Positions 8,074 to 18,116 are shown, counted from the first letter of the stretch. The stretch: DNA of 64,000 bases from Bacteroidota bacterium (GCA_022561875.1 JADFQJ010000002.1:1-64000), one strand, 5' to 3'. Notes: generated by a model from the letters alone, not told the origin. Numbers and translations are program-made.

Positions 8074-8937
8074 TCAGCCCAGGTATGTTCTGAGGATCCG
8101 GCTTCGGGCTGTATTTTTAAGCCTTCTTATTGCTCTTTCTTTGATTTGTCTGACCCTTTCCCGGGTGAGTTTAAATACCTCCCCGATCTCTTCCAGTGAG
8201 TGCTGGTGACGACCGGAAAGGCCAAAATAAAGATTTAGAATATTTGCTTCCCTGTCGGTCAGTGTTTTCAAGGTCCTTTCGATCTCTTTTTTGAGGGAAT
8301 CTGTAAGTAGTTTTTTTTCAGGGCTTTGAGAGTCTTTGCTAAGAAAAACATCATACATGTTTCCATCATCATCATGACCCAAAGGAGCATCCATAGATAC
8401 ATGCCTGCCCGAGTGACGTATGACATCCTTAATACTTTCAGGCGCCAGATCAAGCACATTACCTATCTCCCGGGCGGTGGGTTCTCTTTCATATTTTTGT
8501 TCCAGATTAGCAAAGGTTCTGTTAATCTTGTTTATTGAACCTATTTTATTCAGAGGCAGCCGGACAATTCTTGCTTGTTCTGCCAGAGCTTGCAGGATTG
8601 ACTGCCTGATCCACCACACTGCGTAGGAAATGAATTTGAAACCCCTTGTTTCATCAAACCGTTGAGCGGCTTTTATAAGTCCGAGATTCCCTTCGTTGAT
8701 CATATCCGGGAGGCTCAAACCCTGGTTTTGGTATTGCTTTGATACGGAAACCACGAACCTTAAATTTGACTTGATGAGTATACTGAGAGCATCAAGATCG
8801 CCTTTGTGGATTTTTCTGGCTAGCTTAACTTCTTCATCCGCAGTTATCAGATCAACCTTGCCAATTTCGTGAAGATACTTGTCAAGTGAGGCAGTCTCAC
8901 GGTTTGTAACTTGTTTTATTATCTTCAGCTGACGCAT
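8074..8937 (-). CDS. rpoD: Primary RNA polymerase sigma factor, Bacteroidetes type
   Basis: The 287-residue protein begins [20 protein letters not shown] and lacks the long acidic region 1.1 and the insert of E. coli RpoD, as is normal for Bacteroidetes housekeeping sigma factors. Region 1.2 lies at about 20-45, region 2 at 58-125 (including [20 protein letters not shown]), region 3 at 130-200 and region 4.2 at about 245-272 with the helix-turn-helix [18 protein letters not shown]. It should recognise the TTTG/TAnnTTTG promoters seen in this window. It is divergent from rho, with about 250 bp between. Confidence 0.95.
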   Translation of the reverse strand: MRQLKIIKQVTNRETASLDKYLHEIGKVDLITADEEVKLARKIHKGDLDALSILIKSNLRFVVSVSKQYQNQGLSLPDMINEGNLGLIKAAQRFDETRGFKFISYAVWWIRQSILQALAEQARIVRLPLNKIGSINKINRTFANLEQKYEREPTAREIGNVLDLAPESIKDVIRHSGRHVSMDAPLGHDDDGNMYDVFLSKDSQSPEKKLLTDSLKKEIERTLKTLTDREANILNLYFGLSGRHQHSLEEIGEVFKLTRERVRQIKERAIRRLKNTARSRILRTYLG

Positions 8938-9095
8938 GACTAAACTTTAGAGCAAAATCTTATACGGAAAAATAGAAAAAAAGTTTCATAAAATAACATT
9001 TTTAAAATTTATTTTGTGAATTATTTGGAAATGCTTATACTTGCAGTATATTTCCATGTCTCAAATTACATTCCTTTAAGTAAGTTTTAGTCCAT

Positions 9096-9139
9096 ATACA
9101 TATTATCTCAATATACATACTATCTCAATACTATCTGAG
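9096..9139. repeat. Tandem 17-bp repeats upstream of rho
   Basis: ATACATATTATCTCAAT (9096-9112) is followed directly by ATACATACTATCTCAAT (9113-9129) and a partial third unit, ACTATCTGAG. The array lies 50-90 bp before the rho start in the rpoD-rho divergent region. It might be a regulator site or a slipped-strand duplication. Confidence 0.5.
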
Positions 9140-9186
9140 AATTTCACAAAATCATTTTTATTAACCCAAATTTTTATTTTTTTCAA

Positions 9187-10995
9187 ATGTACGATATACT
9201 TGAATTGAATACAAAGAAAGTTGCGGAATTAAGAGATATTGCAAAAAACCTTAAAATAAAAAGGGTAGATGCATTACGCAAACAAGATCTGATATATAAA
9301 ATTCTTGACGAGCAGGCAATAACAGCTACCGATAAGAAAAAACCCGAATCTAAAAAGGGCGGGAGGATTGAAAAAGCTGAAGCAGAAAAGCTGAAAAGAG
9401 AAAGAATACCTTCCGGGAAGTTCGGAAAAAGAGGATCAGAAAAGCAAGATTTCAGCTCCCGGGATGACTATCAGAAAAAGCCTGCTAAACAGGATACATC
9501 GGAATCTTTCAGGAAGATGCAGGACTATGATAAAAGAACCGGTTCACACCAGATACCGGAAAAAACAGAAAAGAGGAGTAGTTTCAAAGAACCCGGTACA
9601 CCAGTTCATACAGAATCACAGCAGCACCCGGAAAAAACGAAAGAGAGGAATAGTTTCAAAGAACCCGGTACACCAGTTCATACAGAATCACAGCAGCACC
9701 CGGAAAAAACGAAAGAGAGAAGGGATTTCAGAAAACCTGATAATGCAAATCATACCGGTCTGCACCAATCCCGGGGAAATGTAAATGAAAAAAAGGATTT
9801 TAAAGTGCCTGGTGCCGTAAGTTATCTCTCCCCGCAAAACAAAAGATTAGATAAAATTCAGGAAAGGTATGACTTTGAAGGGCTTATATTAAATTCAGGA
9901 GTTCTGGAAATAATGCCTGACGGATATGGGTTCTTACGTTCGGCTGATTATAATTATCTTAATTCACCTGATGATATTTATGTGTCACAATCACAGATCA
10001 AATTATTTGGGTTGAAAACAGGAGACAGTGTTAAGGGAAGTATCCGTCCTCCAAAAGATGGTGAAAAATATTTTCCGCTTATCAAAATTGAAGAGATTAA
10101 CGGCAGGAGTCCGGATTATATTCGTGACAGGGCACCATTTGATTTTCTCACCCCACTATTTCCTAATGAGAAATTTATTCTTACCGGACCAACTGGAGGA
10201 AGCTTATCGGTAAGGATTGTTGATATGTTTTCGCCTATCGGAAAAGGACAGCGCGGACTGATAGTAGCTCAGCCAAAGACCGGAAAAACAGTCCTTCTTC
10301 AGGAGATTGCCAATGCCATTGCCAAATATCAGCCCGATGTTTACCTCACGGTACTTTTAATTGACGAGCGACCTGAGGAGGTAACTGATATGTCAAGGAA
10401 TGTGAGGGGTGAAGTAATTGCCTCAACATTTGATGAACCTGCTGAAAGACATGTCAGGGTGGCCAATATTGTGATTGAAAAAGCAAAAAGAATGGTAGAA
10501 TGTGGTCATGACGTGGTAATATTGCTTGATTCGATTACACGTCTTGCACGGGCTTTTAATACTATTTCGCCCGCTTCGGGAAAAGTACTCTCGGGTGGTG
10601 TGGATGCTAATGCGTTGCACAAGCCTAAACGGTTTTTCGGCGCTGCCAGGAATATTGAAGATGGTGGTTCACTTACTATTTTGGCAACAGCTCTTACTGA
10701 TACCGGTTCAAAAATGGATGATGTGATTTTTGAAGAGTTTAAAGGTACAGGAAATATGGAACTTCAGCTTGACAGGAAACTTTCCAATAAGCGGATCTAT
10801 CCGTCTATAGATATTCCTGCTTCAAGTACAAGAAGGGAAGACCTGTTGCTGGATAAAAACATAATGAATAAAATATGGATACTCCGGAATTATCTTACAG
10901 ATATGAATTCTGTTGAAGCTATGCAATTCCTCCGCGACCGTATTTCCCAAACGAAATCAAACGAAGAGTTCCTGATATCTATGAACAGTGGATAA
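9187..10995 (+). CDS. rho: Transcription termination factor Rho with long N-terminal insertion
   Basis: At 602 residues this is much longer than the 419-residue E. coli Rho. Residues 1-50 form the Rho_N helical domain. About 60-225 is a charged Lys/Glu-rich insertion of low complexity, including two near-identical 24-residue units. The RNA-binding cold-shock-like domain ([12 protein letters not shown], then [11 protein letters not shown]) precedes the hexameric ATPase with Walker A PKTGKT (363-368) and Walker [16 protein letters not shown] (about 440-455). Such insertions are known in Bacteroidetes and Actinobacteria Rho and may aid RNA binding or phase separation. Rho unwinds RNA from stalled polymerase. 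The start at 9187 matches the conserved 'YDILELN' opening. Confidence 0.95.
   Translation: MYDILELNTKKVAELRDIAKNLKIKRVDALRKQDLIYKILDEQAITATDKKKPESKKGGRIEKAEAEKLKRERIPSGKFGKRGSEKQDFSSRDDYQKKPAKQDTSESFRKMQDYDKRTGSHQIPEKTEKRSSFKEPGTPVHTESQQHPEKTKERNSFKEPGTPVHTESQQHPEKTKERRDFRKPDNANHTGLHQSRGNVNEKKDFKVPGAVSYLSPQNKRLDKIQERYDFEGLILNSGVLEIMPDGYGFLRSADYNYLNSPDDIYVSQSQIKLFGLKTGDSVKGSIRPPKDGEKYFPLIKIEEINGRSPDYIRDRAPFDFLTPLFPNEKFILTGPTGGSLSVRIVDMFSPIGKGQRGLIVAQPKTGKTVLLQEIANAIAKYQPDVYLTVLLIDERPEEVTDMSRNVRGEVIASTFDEPAERHVRVANIVIEKAKRMVECGHDVVILLDSITRLARAFNTISPASGKVLSGGVDANALHKPKRFFGAARNIEDGGSLTILATALTDTGSKMDDVIFEEFKGTGNMELQLDRKLSNKRIYPSIDIPASSTRREDLLLDKNIMNKIWILRNYLTDMNSVEAMQFLRDRISQTKSNEEFLISMNSG
9579..9721 (+). 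repeat. Two near-identical 72-bp units inside rho
   Basis: The units 9579-9650 and 9651-9721 are almost identical at the DNA level and in frame, each coding for about 24 residues such as [21 protein letters not shown] weaker related unit lies on either side. The high identity indicates a recent in-frame duplication inside the disordered region of Rho. Confidence 0.85.
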
Positions 10996-11082
10996 TACTA
11001 CTGCGTATTAATAATATGATACAGGATTTTTCTCCCGTTTTTATTAGTGATAAATCTCATCTTTTTCCCGCTTTTTTTGTTT

Positions 11083-11090
11083 TATATTTG
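11083..11090 (+). promoter_or_regulatory. Probable -7 box of nifJ
   Basis: TATATTTG matches TAnnTTTG exactly and lies 119 bp before the nifJ ATG; no clear TTTG is found at -33. The implied leader of about 110 nt contains AAAGGCTGAGGCAAAGGC-type repeats and no obvious riboswitch. Confidence 0.4.
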
Positions 11091-11209
11091 GGTTCCGTTC
11101 ATAATTCAGTTAAGGTTATTATAAATAAAAAGAACACAGCTTTGTAAAGGCTGAGGCAAAGGCTAAGGAAAAGAAAAGATTTTAGGATTTTATAAAATTA
11201 TTAATTGGA

Positions 11210-14200
11210 ATGACAAAAAAGAAAAGATTTATAACACTTGATGGGAACACTGCTGCTTCACAGATAGCATATATGTTTAGTGAGGTTGCATGTATATACC
11301 CGATTACGCCATCTTCCACTATGGCAGAAAATGTTGATGAGTGGGCAGCCAATGGCAGGAAGAATATTTTTGGAGAGGAAGTTGTAGTATCTGAAATGCA
11401 GTCGGAAGGAGGTGCATCCGCTGCGGTTCATGGTGCACTGCAAGCAGGCGCTCTTTCTTCAACTTTTACGGCATCCCAGGGTCTGCTTTTGATGATACCC
11501 AACATGTATAAGATAGCCGCAGAGCTTTTACCCGCTGTGTTCCATGTAAGTGCCCGTAGTGTGGCTGCACATGCACTTTCAATTTTCGGAGACCATAGTG
11601 ATATTTATGCAACCCGTCAAACAGGGTTTGTCATGTTAGCAAGTGGCAATGTTCAGGAGGTTATGGATCTCGCAGCAGTGTCTCATCTTTCTGCAATAAA
11701 AACAAGTCTGCCGTTCCTTCACTTTTTTGATGGATTCAGGACATCCAATGAGGTACAAAAGATTGAATATCTGGATCAGGACGAACTTGCAAAACTTATT
11801 GATTATAAGGCTTTGGAAAGATTCAGAAATAATGCTCTTAATCCTGAGCACCCGGTTACAAGGGGTACTGCTCAAAATCCGGATATTTTCTTCCAGGCCA
11901 AGGAGTCAATAAACAGGTTTTACGAATCGGTTCCTGACCAGGTTGAAGCTTATATGCAGGAAATTAAAAAGCTAACAGGAAGGGAATATCATCCTTTTAA
12001 TTACTATGGAGCACCTGATGCTGAGAATATTGTTATTGCAATGGGATCAGTTACCGATACTGTGAGGGAAGTTGTGGATTGGCTGAATGACAAAGGAGAA
12101 AAAACCGGGCTGATATCCGTTCATCTTTACCGGCCGTTATCAGAAAAATATTTCTTTAATGTTCTGCCGGAAACAGTGAAGAGAATAGCTGTGTTAGACC
12201 GTACTAAAGAACCAGGTTCAAATGGAGAACCATTATATATTGATGTCAGGAATTTATTTTACGAAAAGGAAAATAAACCTCTGATAGTGGGTGGAAGGTA
12301 TGGATTAAGCTCAAAAGACACAACACCGGCTCATATTATTTCAGTATTTAAGAATTTAAAGCAAAATGAGCCTAAAAATCATTTTACTATCAGCATAATT
12401 GATGATGTTACATTTACTTCATTACCAATTACTGAGGAAGTAGTTGTTGCTCCTGAAGGAAGTTTTGAAGCAAAATTCTATGGAATCGGAGGAGATGGTA
12501 CTGTTGGGGCTAATAAAAATTCGATAAAAATAATTGGTGAGTCAACCGATAAATATTGCCAGGCATATTTTGAATATGACTCCAAGAAATCAGGTGGCAG
12601 TACAATTTCTCACCTTCGATTTGGTGATCACCCCATCAGATCAATTTATTATGTAAATAACCCTGATTTTGTTGCATGTCATGTTCCGGCATACCTTTGG
12701 AAGTTTGATATCCTCAAGGGTATAAAAAAAGGTGGCACCTTTCTGCTTAACAGTATCTGGGATGAGGAAGAAATAAAGAATAAACTTCCTGATGCAATAA
12801 AGAAAACCCTTGCTGAAAAAGAAATTAATTTCTATATAATCAATGCAACAAATATTGCTGAAGAAATAGGGTTGGGTAATAGAACCAATACTATTATGCA
12901 ATCAGCTTTCTTTAAAGTTTCAGAGGTAATTTCTTATGATTCTTCTGTGAAAGAGATGAAGGAACTGATTAAGAAAACATACGGCATGAAAGGGGAGAAG
13001 ATCGTTAATATGAATATCGCAGCCGTTGATAAAGGTGGTGATATGATTAAGATCAATGTACCTTCAGAGTGGAAAGACCTGAAGCCCGGATCCCGGGAAG
13101 AAAGAAAAGATGTACCTGATTTTGTACGTGATGTGGCAGACAGGATCAACCGTCTTGAAGGAGACCAGATTCCTGTTAGTGCATTTACAGGCAGAGAGGA
13201 TGGCTCATTCCCGGCTGGCACCACGGAATATGAAAAGCGTGGTATAGCTGTTAATGTTCCCGAATGGATACCGGAAAATTGTATCCAGTGTAATCAGTGC
13301 GCTTATGTATGTCCTCACGCTGTTATCCGCCCGTTCCTGCTAACAGATAAAGAATTAAAAAATGCTCCTGAAGGAACAAAAACAATTGAAGGGAAAGGAG
13401 GAATTAAAGGATATCACTACAAGATACAGGTAAGTGTACTTGATTGTACAGGTTGCAGTAATTGTGAGGAAATTTGCCCCTCAAAGGAAAAATCACTTGT
13501 TATGAAACCTCTTGAAACTCAAAACGCCGAAATTGAAAGGTGGAATTATATGCATAAAGAGGTTGGATATAAGGAAAATGTTGTACCAAAGGATAAGACA
13601 GTTAAAAACAGTCAGTTCGCTAAGCCTTTGTTTGAATTTTCCGGCGCTTGTCCGGGTTGTGGTGAGACACCATATATAAAAGAGATAACCCAGTTGTTTG
13701 GCGACAGAATGATAATAGCTAATGCAACCGGCTGCTCATCAATATACGGTGGTTCAGCACCTTCATCTCCTTATTGTACAAATGATAAAGGATATGGCCC
13801 GGCATGGGCAAATTCACTTTTTGAAGACAATGCTGAATATGGCTATGGTATAGCAAAAGGTGTTAACCATTTACGAAACCGTATCGCTTTGAAAATGAAG
13901 GAGGCATTGAATGATCATATATCAGATGCTGCAAAAGATGCTTTCAGGGAATGGATTGATAATAAAGATAATGCTGAAGGATCGGTTGTTGCTTCCGAAA
14001 AAGTACTTAAGGCTCTTAAGCAAGAAAAATCCTCCATTGCAAAAGAAATTCTCGATCTGAAGCAATATCTGGTAAAAAAATCAATCTGGATATTTGGTGG
14101 TGACGGATGGGCTTATGATATTGGTTACGGAGGACTTGATCATGTTCTGGCATCAGGTGATGATGTCAATGTTCTTGTCATGGATACCGAGGTTTATTCC

Positions 14201-14737
14201 AATACAGGTGGACAATCCTCAAAAGCAACCCCAATCGGAGCAGTTGCCAAGTTTGCCGCTTCAGGGAAAAAGATCCGTAAGAAAGATCTTGGTGCAATGG
14301 TCATGATTTATGGATATGTGTATGTTGCACAGGTTGCTATGGGTGCAAGCCAGTCGCAATATTTTAAAATACTGAAAGAGGCCGAAGCTTATCCCGGGCC
14401 TTCAATGATTATTGCCTATTCACCATGTATTGCACATGGTTTGAAGATAGGAATGCAACCACAGGCTGAGGCAAAATCAGCAGTTGAAGCCGGCTATTGG
14501 CAATTGTATCATTATAATCCAATGCTTGAAGCAGAAGGAAAGAATCCGTTTGTTCTGGATTCAAAAGAGCCTGACTGGGATAAATTCCAGGATTTCCTCA
14601 ATTCTGAAGTAAGATTTGCCTCGCTGACAACATCATTCCCCGAAGAAGCAAAAGTATTGTTCAAAGCGGCTGAAGAGAACGCAAAGTGGAGATATAACTA
14701 TTACAAGCGTATGGCAGATATGAAATATGCCAAGTAA
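11210..14737 (+). CDS. nifJ: Pyruvate:ferredoxin (flavodoxin) oxidoreductase
   Basis: This 1,175-residue single-chain enzyme converts pyruvate and CoA to acetyl-CoA, CO2 and reduced ferredoxin. The N-terminal domain has the pyruvate-site YPITPSSTMAE. The ferredoxin-like domain has two cluster motifs, CIQCNQCAYVCP (about 691) and CTGCSNCEEICP (about 746), with a further CPGCGE (about 813). The thiamine diphosphate region has GDGWAYDIGYGG (about 964) and VYSNTGGQ. Length and domain order are those of the homodimeric bacterial enzyme. It signals anaerobic or microaerobic pyruvate use. ruvX starts 34 bp downstream. Confidence 0.97.
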   Translation: MTKKKRFITLDGNTAASQIAYMFSEVACIYPITPSSTMAENVDEWAANGRKNIFGEEVVVSEMQSEGGASAAVHGALQAGALSSTFTASQGLLLMIPNMYKIAAELLPAVFHVSARSVAAHALSIFGDHSDIYATRQTGFVMLASGNVQEVMDLAAVSHLSAIKTSLPFLHFFDGFRTSNEVQKIEYLDQDELAKLIDYKALERFRNNALNPEHPVTRGTAQNPDIFFQAKESINRFYESVPDQVEAYMQEIKKLTGREYHPFNYYGAPDAENIVIAMGSVTDTVREVVDWLNDKGEKTGLISVHLYRPLSEKYFFNVLPETVKRIAVLDRTKEPGSNGEPLYIDVRNLFYEKENKPLIVGGRYGLSSKDTTPAHIISVFKNLKQNEPKNHFTISIIDDVTFTSLPITEEVVVAPEGSFEAKFYGIGGDGTVGANKNSIKIIGESTDKYCQAYFEYDSKKSGGSTISHLRFGDHPIRSIYYVNNPDFVACHVPAYLWKFDILKGIKKGGTFLLNSIWDEEEIKNKLPDAIKKTLAEKEINFYIINATNIAEEIGLGNRTNTIMQSAFFKVSEVISYDSSVKEMKELIKKTYGMKGEKIVNMNIAAVDKGGDMIKINVPSEWKDLKPGSREERKDVPDFVRDVADRINRLEGDQIPVSAFTGREDGSFPAGTTEYEKRGIAVNVPEWIPENCIQCNQCAYVCPHAVIRPFLLTDKELKNAPEGTKTIEGKGGIKGYHYKIQVSVLDCTGCSNCEEICPSKEKSLVMKPLETQNAEIERWNYMHKEVGYKENVVPKDKTVKNSQFAKPLFEFSGACPGCGETPYIKEITQLFGDRMIIANATGCSSIYGGSAPSSPYCTNDKGYGPAWANSLFEDNAEYGYGIAKGVNHLRNRIALKMKEALNDHISDAAKDAFREWIDNKDNAEGSVVASEKVLKALKQEKSSIAKEILDLKQYLVKKSIWIFGGDGWAYDIGYGGLDHVLASGDDVNVLVMDTEVYSNTGGQSSKATPIGAVAKFAASGKKIRKKDLGAMVMIYGYVYVAQVAMGASQSQYFKILKEAEAYPGPSMIIAYSPCIAHGLKIGMQPQAEAKSAVEAGYWQLYHYNPMLEAEGKNPFVLDSKEPDWDKFQDFLNSEVRFASLTTSFPEEAKVLFKAAEENAKWRYNYYKRMADMKYAK

Positions 14738-14771
14738 ATAATTCAATTGATTAATAATAAAAAACTGTGGT

Positions 14772-15185
14772 TTGGGAAGATATTTAGGAATAGATTATGG
14801 AAAGAAAAGAACCGGTTTGGCTGTAAGCGACCCAACAAAAACCATTGCCAGTCCCTTAACTACAGTTTTAACACATGAGCTTCCTTCTTTCATTGAATCT
14901 TATGCGGGTGATGAGAACCTCGAAGGTTTTATCATTGGTTATCCACGTCAGATGAATAACAAACCATCTGAAATAGTGAAATATATCAACCCCTTCATCA
15001 AATATCTCAAAAAAAAATATTCTGATATTCCGGTTTACCCGGTTGATGAACGGTTTACTTCTAAGATAGCAATGCAGGCAATGGTTACCGGGGGGATGAA
15101 AAAACAAAAGCGCAGGGATAAAGCAAATGTGGATAAGATAAGCGCTGCAATTATCCTGCAGTCTTTCCTTGACCGAAAAGAATAA
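14772..15185 (+). CDS. ruvX: YqgF/RuvX-type pre-16S rRNA nuclease
   Basis: The 137-residue protein has an RNase H-like fold: GIDYGKKRTGLAVSD near the start gives the first catalytic Asp, VDERFTS a central acidic pair, and KANVDKISAAIILQSFLD the closing D. YqgF trims the 5' end of 16S rRNA; it was first named a putative Holliday junction resolvase. The start is a TTG, since no ATG precedes the conserved GRYLGIDYG. It is followed 25 bp later by def, probably in one transcript. Confidence 0.9.
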   Translation: MGRYLGIDYGKKRTGLAVSDPTKTIASPLTTVLTHELPSFIESYAGDENLEGFIIGYPRQMNNKPSEIVKYINPFIKYLKKKYSDIPVYPVDERFTSKIAMQAMVTGGMKKQKRRDKANVDKISAAIILQSFLDRKE

Positions 15186-15210
15186 AAGAATTGATTAAAA
15201 CTTAAATTAC

Positions 15211-15795
15211 ATGATTTTACCTGTTTATGTATTTGGACATCCGATATTAAGAAAAGCGGCCGGTGAAATAGATAAGGACTTCAACAACCTTAAGCAGTTT
15301 ATTGAATATATGTTTGAGACTATGTCTGAATCTGACGGGATCGGACTGGCAGCTCCGCAAGTGGGTAAATCTGTTCGGATATTTATTGTCGATGCTACTT
15401 CTCTTGAGGATAAAGATCCTTCACTTAAAAATTTTAAGAAAGTATTTATTAATCCCATTATCATGGAAAGGACCGGGGAAATTACTCCTTTCAACGAAGG
15501 ATGTCTTAGCATACCGGGGATCAGGGAGGATATATCACGCGAATCAGAGATCAGGATAACTTACTATGATACGGATTTTAATTTTTATGATGAATTGTAT
15601 AACGGAGTACCCTCAAGGATAATCCAACACGAGTATGATCACCTCGATGGCATTTTATTTACCGATCGTGTAGCCCCTCTTAAAAAGCGCCTTTTGAAGA
15701 ATAAGTTGAGCGGAATTTCAAAAGGTAAATTCGATGTAGATTATAAAACGGTTCTTCCCGGGAAAATTAAAGTTTTCAGACCTCAGCCTTCTTAA
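15211..15795 (+). CDS. def: Peptide deformylase
   Basis: This 194-residue metalloenzyme removes the formyl group from new proteins. All three family motifs are present: GIGLAAPQVG, EGCLSIPG (metal-binding Cys) and HEYDHLDG (two metal-binding His and the catalytic Glu). Length is normal for the Bacteroidetes type. The stop codon overlaps the start of a promoter-like block that recurs twice elsewhere in the window. Confidence 0.96.
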   Translation: MILPVYVFGHPILRKAAGEIDKDFNNLKQFIEYMFETMSESDGIGLAAPQVGKSVRIFIVDATSLEDKDPSLKNFKKVFINPIIMERTGEITPFNEGCLSIPGIREDISRESEIRITYYDTDFNFYDELYNGVPSRIIQHEYDHLDGILFTDRVAPLKKRLLKNKLSGISKGKFDVDYKTVLPGKIKVFRPQPS

Positions 15796-15818
15796 TTACT
15801 TTGCGAAGCTATGTTCTT
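15792..15818 (+). promoter_or_regulatory. Promoter-like block, copy 1 (before comEC)
   Basis: TTAATTACTTTGCGAAGC followed by TATGTTCTT is nearly the same as blocks at 32871 and 52689. TTACTTTG (15796-15803) fits the Bacteroidetes -7 box at seven of eight positions. The upstream -33 TTTG is missing here, where the def coding sequence occupies that position, so activity is uncertain. Confidence 0.4.
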
Positions 15819-15889
15819 TTTCCTGGTTAGAAGTTATTTCTGTCTGGTTTTTATTAATTTTACCTTAATGGTCATTAATAACCAGCTGA

Positions 15890-18007
15890 ATGGTAAACCG
15901 GTTTTTCAGTGAAGTTCCTTTCCTGAGGCTAATACTGCCGTTCTGTGTTGGGATACTGTCAGGATTTGCGACCCAATTAGAGAGATCTTTTCTGGTTGTT
16001 GGGTTATTAATTATTTTATTGGCTGTTGGAGCAGACCTGATTCTTAAAATTTCGTCAAAGTTTTCACGGGAATGGATATATGGAATTCTACTCCAGATGA
16101 TCCTGTTTATGTCCGGATTGCTGGTTGTGGACCTGAGGAAATCATTTCCTGATTTCAGGGATCATTTGAATGATAACAATCTGGTAATTGTCGATCTGGT
16201 GGAATACCCTGAGGAAAAACCAAAAAGTTACAAGATCATTGCCAGGGTCAGGGCAGTAAAGGATCAGGGTGATTGGGAGCAAACCGGAGGGAAGTGCCTG
16301 ATCTATTTTCGCAAAGAAGATAATTCGGAAGATCTTATGCCTGGTGACCGGATAATTTTTATTTCCCGTTTCAGTGAGATCCCTTTTAACGGGAACCCTA
16401 ATGAGTTCAACTACAAAAAGTATATGCACCGGCACGGGGTATATAAACAAATATTTCTTGAAAAGGGAAGTTGGGAAAAGATAGGAGAAAATAAGGGAAG
16501 CCCGTTGCTTCTGGCAGCAGTGAAAATGCAGAATCATTTATTTCAGAAATACAGGAAATATGGTTTGAAGGATGATGTACTGGAGGTTGCCGGAGCCCTT
16601 ACTTTGGGGCTTAGAGAAAAACTGGGGGACGAGATTAAACAGTCATATACGGTTTCCGGTTCGATACATATTCTCGCAATAAGCGGGTTGCATGTTGGTA
16701 TCTTATATATGGTATTATTTTATTCTTTATCTTTTCTTAAAAAGATACCTTATGGAAAGATTGTCATGGTATTGGTTATTTTGGCTGCTTTGTGGTTTTT
16801 TGCATTATTAACCGGTTTGTCCCCTTCAGTTCTTCGGGCAAGCACAATGTTTTCGTTTGTCCTCATAGGTCAGTCTCTCAGACGTCATTCCAATGTGTAT
16901 AACTCCCTGGCAATTTCAGCATTTATCCTTCTTTTCATTAATCCGACATTGATTTCCAATGTGGGATTCCAATTGTCCTATTGTGCTGTGTTGGGAATTG
17001 TTATCGTTCAGCCCCGGTTGCATAACCTGATGCGCAGCAGGTTTTGGTTAATTGATAAAATGTCGGGTTTGGTTGCAGTGTCCTTCGCAGCTCAACTGGC
17101 TACATTTCCACTTAGCTTATTCTATTTTCATCAGTTCCCTGTTTACTTCTGGCTTACCAACATAATTGTAATACCTTTTACAACGATCATACTTTACTTC
17201 GGACTTCTGTTTTTTTCAATATCATTTTATTCGCCGGCTGCCGGATTTATCGGAAAAATCATGGCCTTTCTGGTTAATGGTATGAATAATAGTGTTGAAA
17301 CAATCAGAGAATTTCCTTTGTCGTTAATTGACGGGATATCTATTTCGGAGATTGAAAGTGTTGCTCTTTATTGCCTGGTAATTTGTACAGGTCTGTTTTT
17401 GGTCCGGAGAAAAGGTGTGTTTTTTCTTCCGTTGCTTGGTTCAATTTTATTTTTGTTATTAATGAATCTGTATCAGTTGTACGGGGTGCTCAGGCAAAAA
17501 AGTGTCGTATTATACAATATCAAAGATGTTACAGCAATAAATTTTATTGATGGCAGAACAAGTTACATGGTTCATGATGCCGGTGAAAAAAATCTGGATG
17601 ATCAGCTAAATTATTATACTAAAAACCATCTGAATGTATCCGGGATAAAAAAACATATTATGTTTTCACTGGCATCCTTTTCAGAGAATATAACTGAGAT
17701 TCGCGGCGGCTCTCTCTTTTTTCATAAAGGGTTTGTGAAGTACTATGACATACATTTATTTGTTTATTCTGATAATTCACAAAACAGATTCGCCGGTGGT
17801 AAAAAAGTAAATATTGATGCCCTTATTTATTCAAATCCTGCCGGTATGAACATAAGTAGCATGAAGAAAAGATTGATTTTTGATAAGGTCATAATAAGTT
17901 CTTCAATACCGGAATGGAAAGCACGTCTGCTTCAGGAGGAATGTAATAAAAGTAAAATCGCTTGTCACCGGGTGAGAAATGACGGGCCCTCAATTTTTGA
18001 GTTATGA
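15890..18007 (+). CDS. comEC: ComEC/Rec2-type DNA uptake channel
   Basis: The 705-residue inner-membrane protein has N-terminal membrane segments, a periplasmic DUF4131/OB-like region (about 100-190, with GDRIIFISRF), then the Competence domain with HILAISGLHVGILY, LLTGLSPSVLRA and NVGFQLSYCAVLGI. ComEC carries single-stranded DNA into the cytoplasm during natural transformation. After the last helices there are about 180 residues, with none of the His motifs of the metallo-beta-lactamase domain found in B. subtilis ComEC. The ATG at 15890 is the first in frame; a short unrelated frame begins at 15811. Confidence 0.9.
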   Translation: MVNRFFSEVPFLRLILPFCVGILSGFATQLERSFLVVGLLIILLAVGADLILKISSKFSREWIYGILLQMILFMSGLLVVDLRKSFPDFRDHLNDNNLVIVDLVEYPEEKPKSYKIIARVRAVKDQGDWEQTGGKCLIYFRKEDNSEDLMPGDRIIFISRFSEIPFNGNPNEFNYKKYMHRHGVYKQIFLEKGSWEKIGENKGSPLLLAAVKMQNHLFQKYRKYGLKDDVLEVAGALTLGLREKLGDEIKQSYTVSGSIHILAISGLHVGILYMVLFYSLSFLKKIPYGKIVMVLVILAALWFFALLTGLSPSVLRASTMFSFVLIGQSLRRHSNVYNSLAISAFILLFINPTLISNVGFQLSYCAVLGIVIVQPRLHNLMRSRFWLIDKMSGLVAVSFAAQLATFPLSLFYFHQFPVYFWLTNIIVIPFTTIILYFGLLFFSISFYSPAAGFIGKIMAFLVNGMNNSVETIREFPLSLIDGISISEIESVALYCLVICTGLFLVRRKGVFFLPLLGSILFLLLMNLYQLYGVLRQKSVVLYNIKDVTAINFIDGRTSYMVHDAGEKNLDDQLNYYTKNHLNVSGIKKHIMFSLASFSENITEIRGGSLFFHKGFVKYYDIHLFVYSDNSQNRFAGGKKVNIDALIYSNPAGMNISSMKKRLIFDKVIISSSIPEWKARLLQEECNKSKIACHRVRNDGPSIFEL

Positions 18008-18116
18008 AATCAAAATACATTCTAAATTATTAACAATTCAGGTAAAAAAATTGGTTAATTATCCCGATTATCTGTTAATTTGCCAAATTATTAATAAAAC
18101 CGAAATTAGAAGTTTT

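Noticed and set aside
11090-11209. Riboswitch in the nifJ leader
   Set aside because: The leader shows purine-rich repeats but none of the conserved cores of known riboswitch classes that I can recognise.
11636-13224. Minus-strand open frames within nifJ (and similar frames within other genes)
   Set aside because: They are shadows of strongly coding plus-strand genes with clear families.
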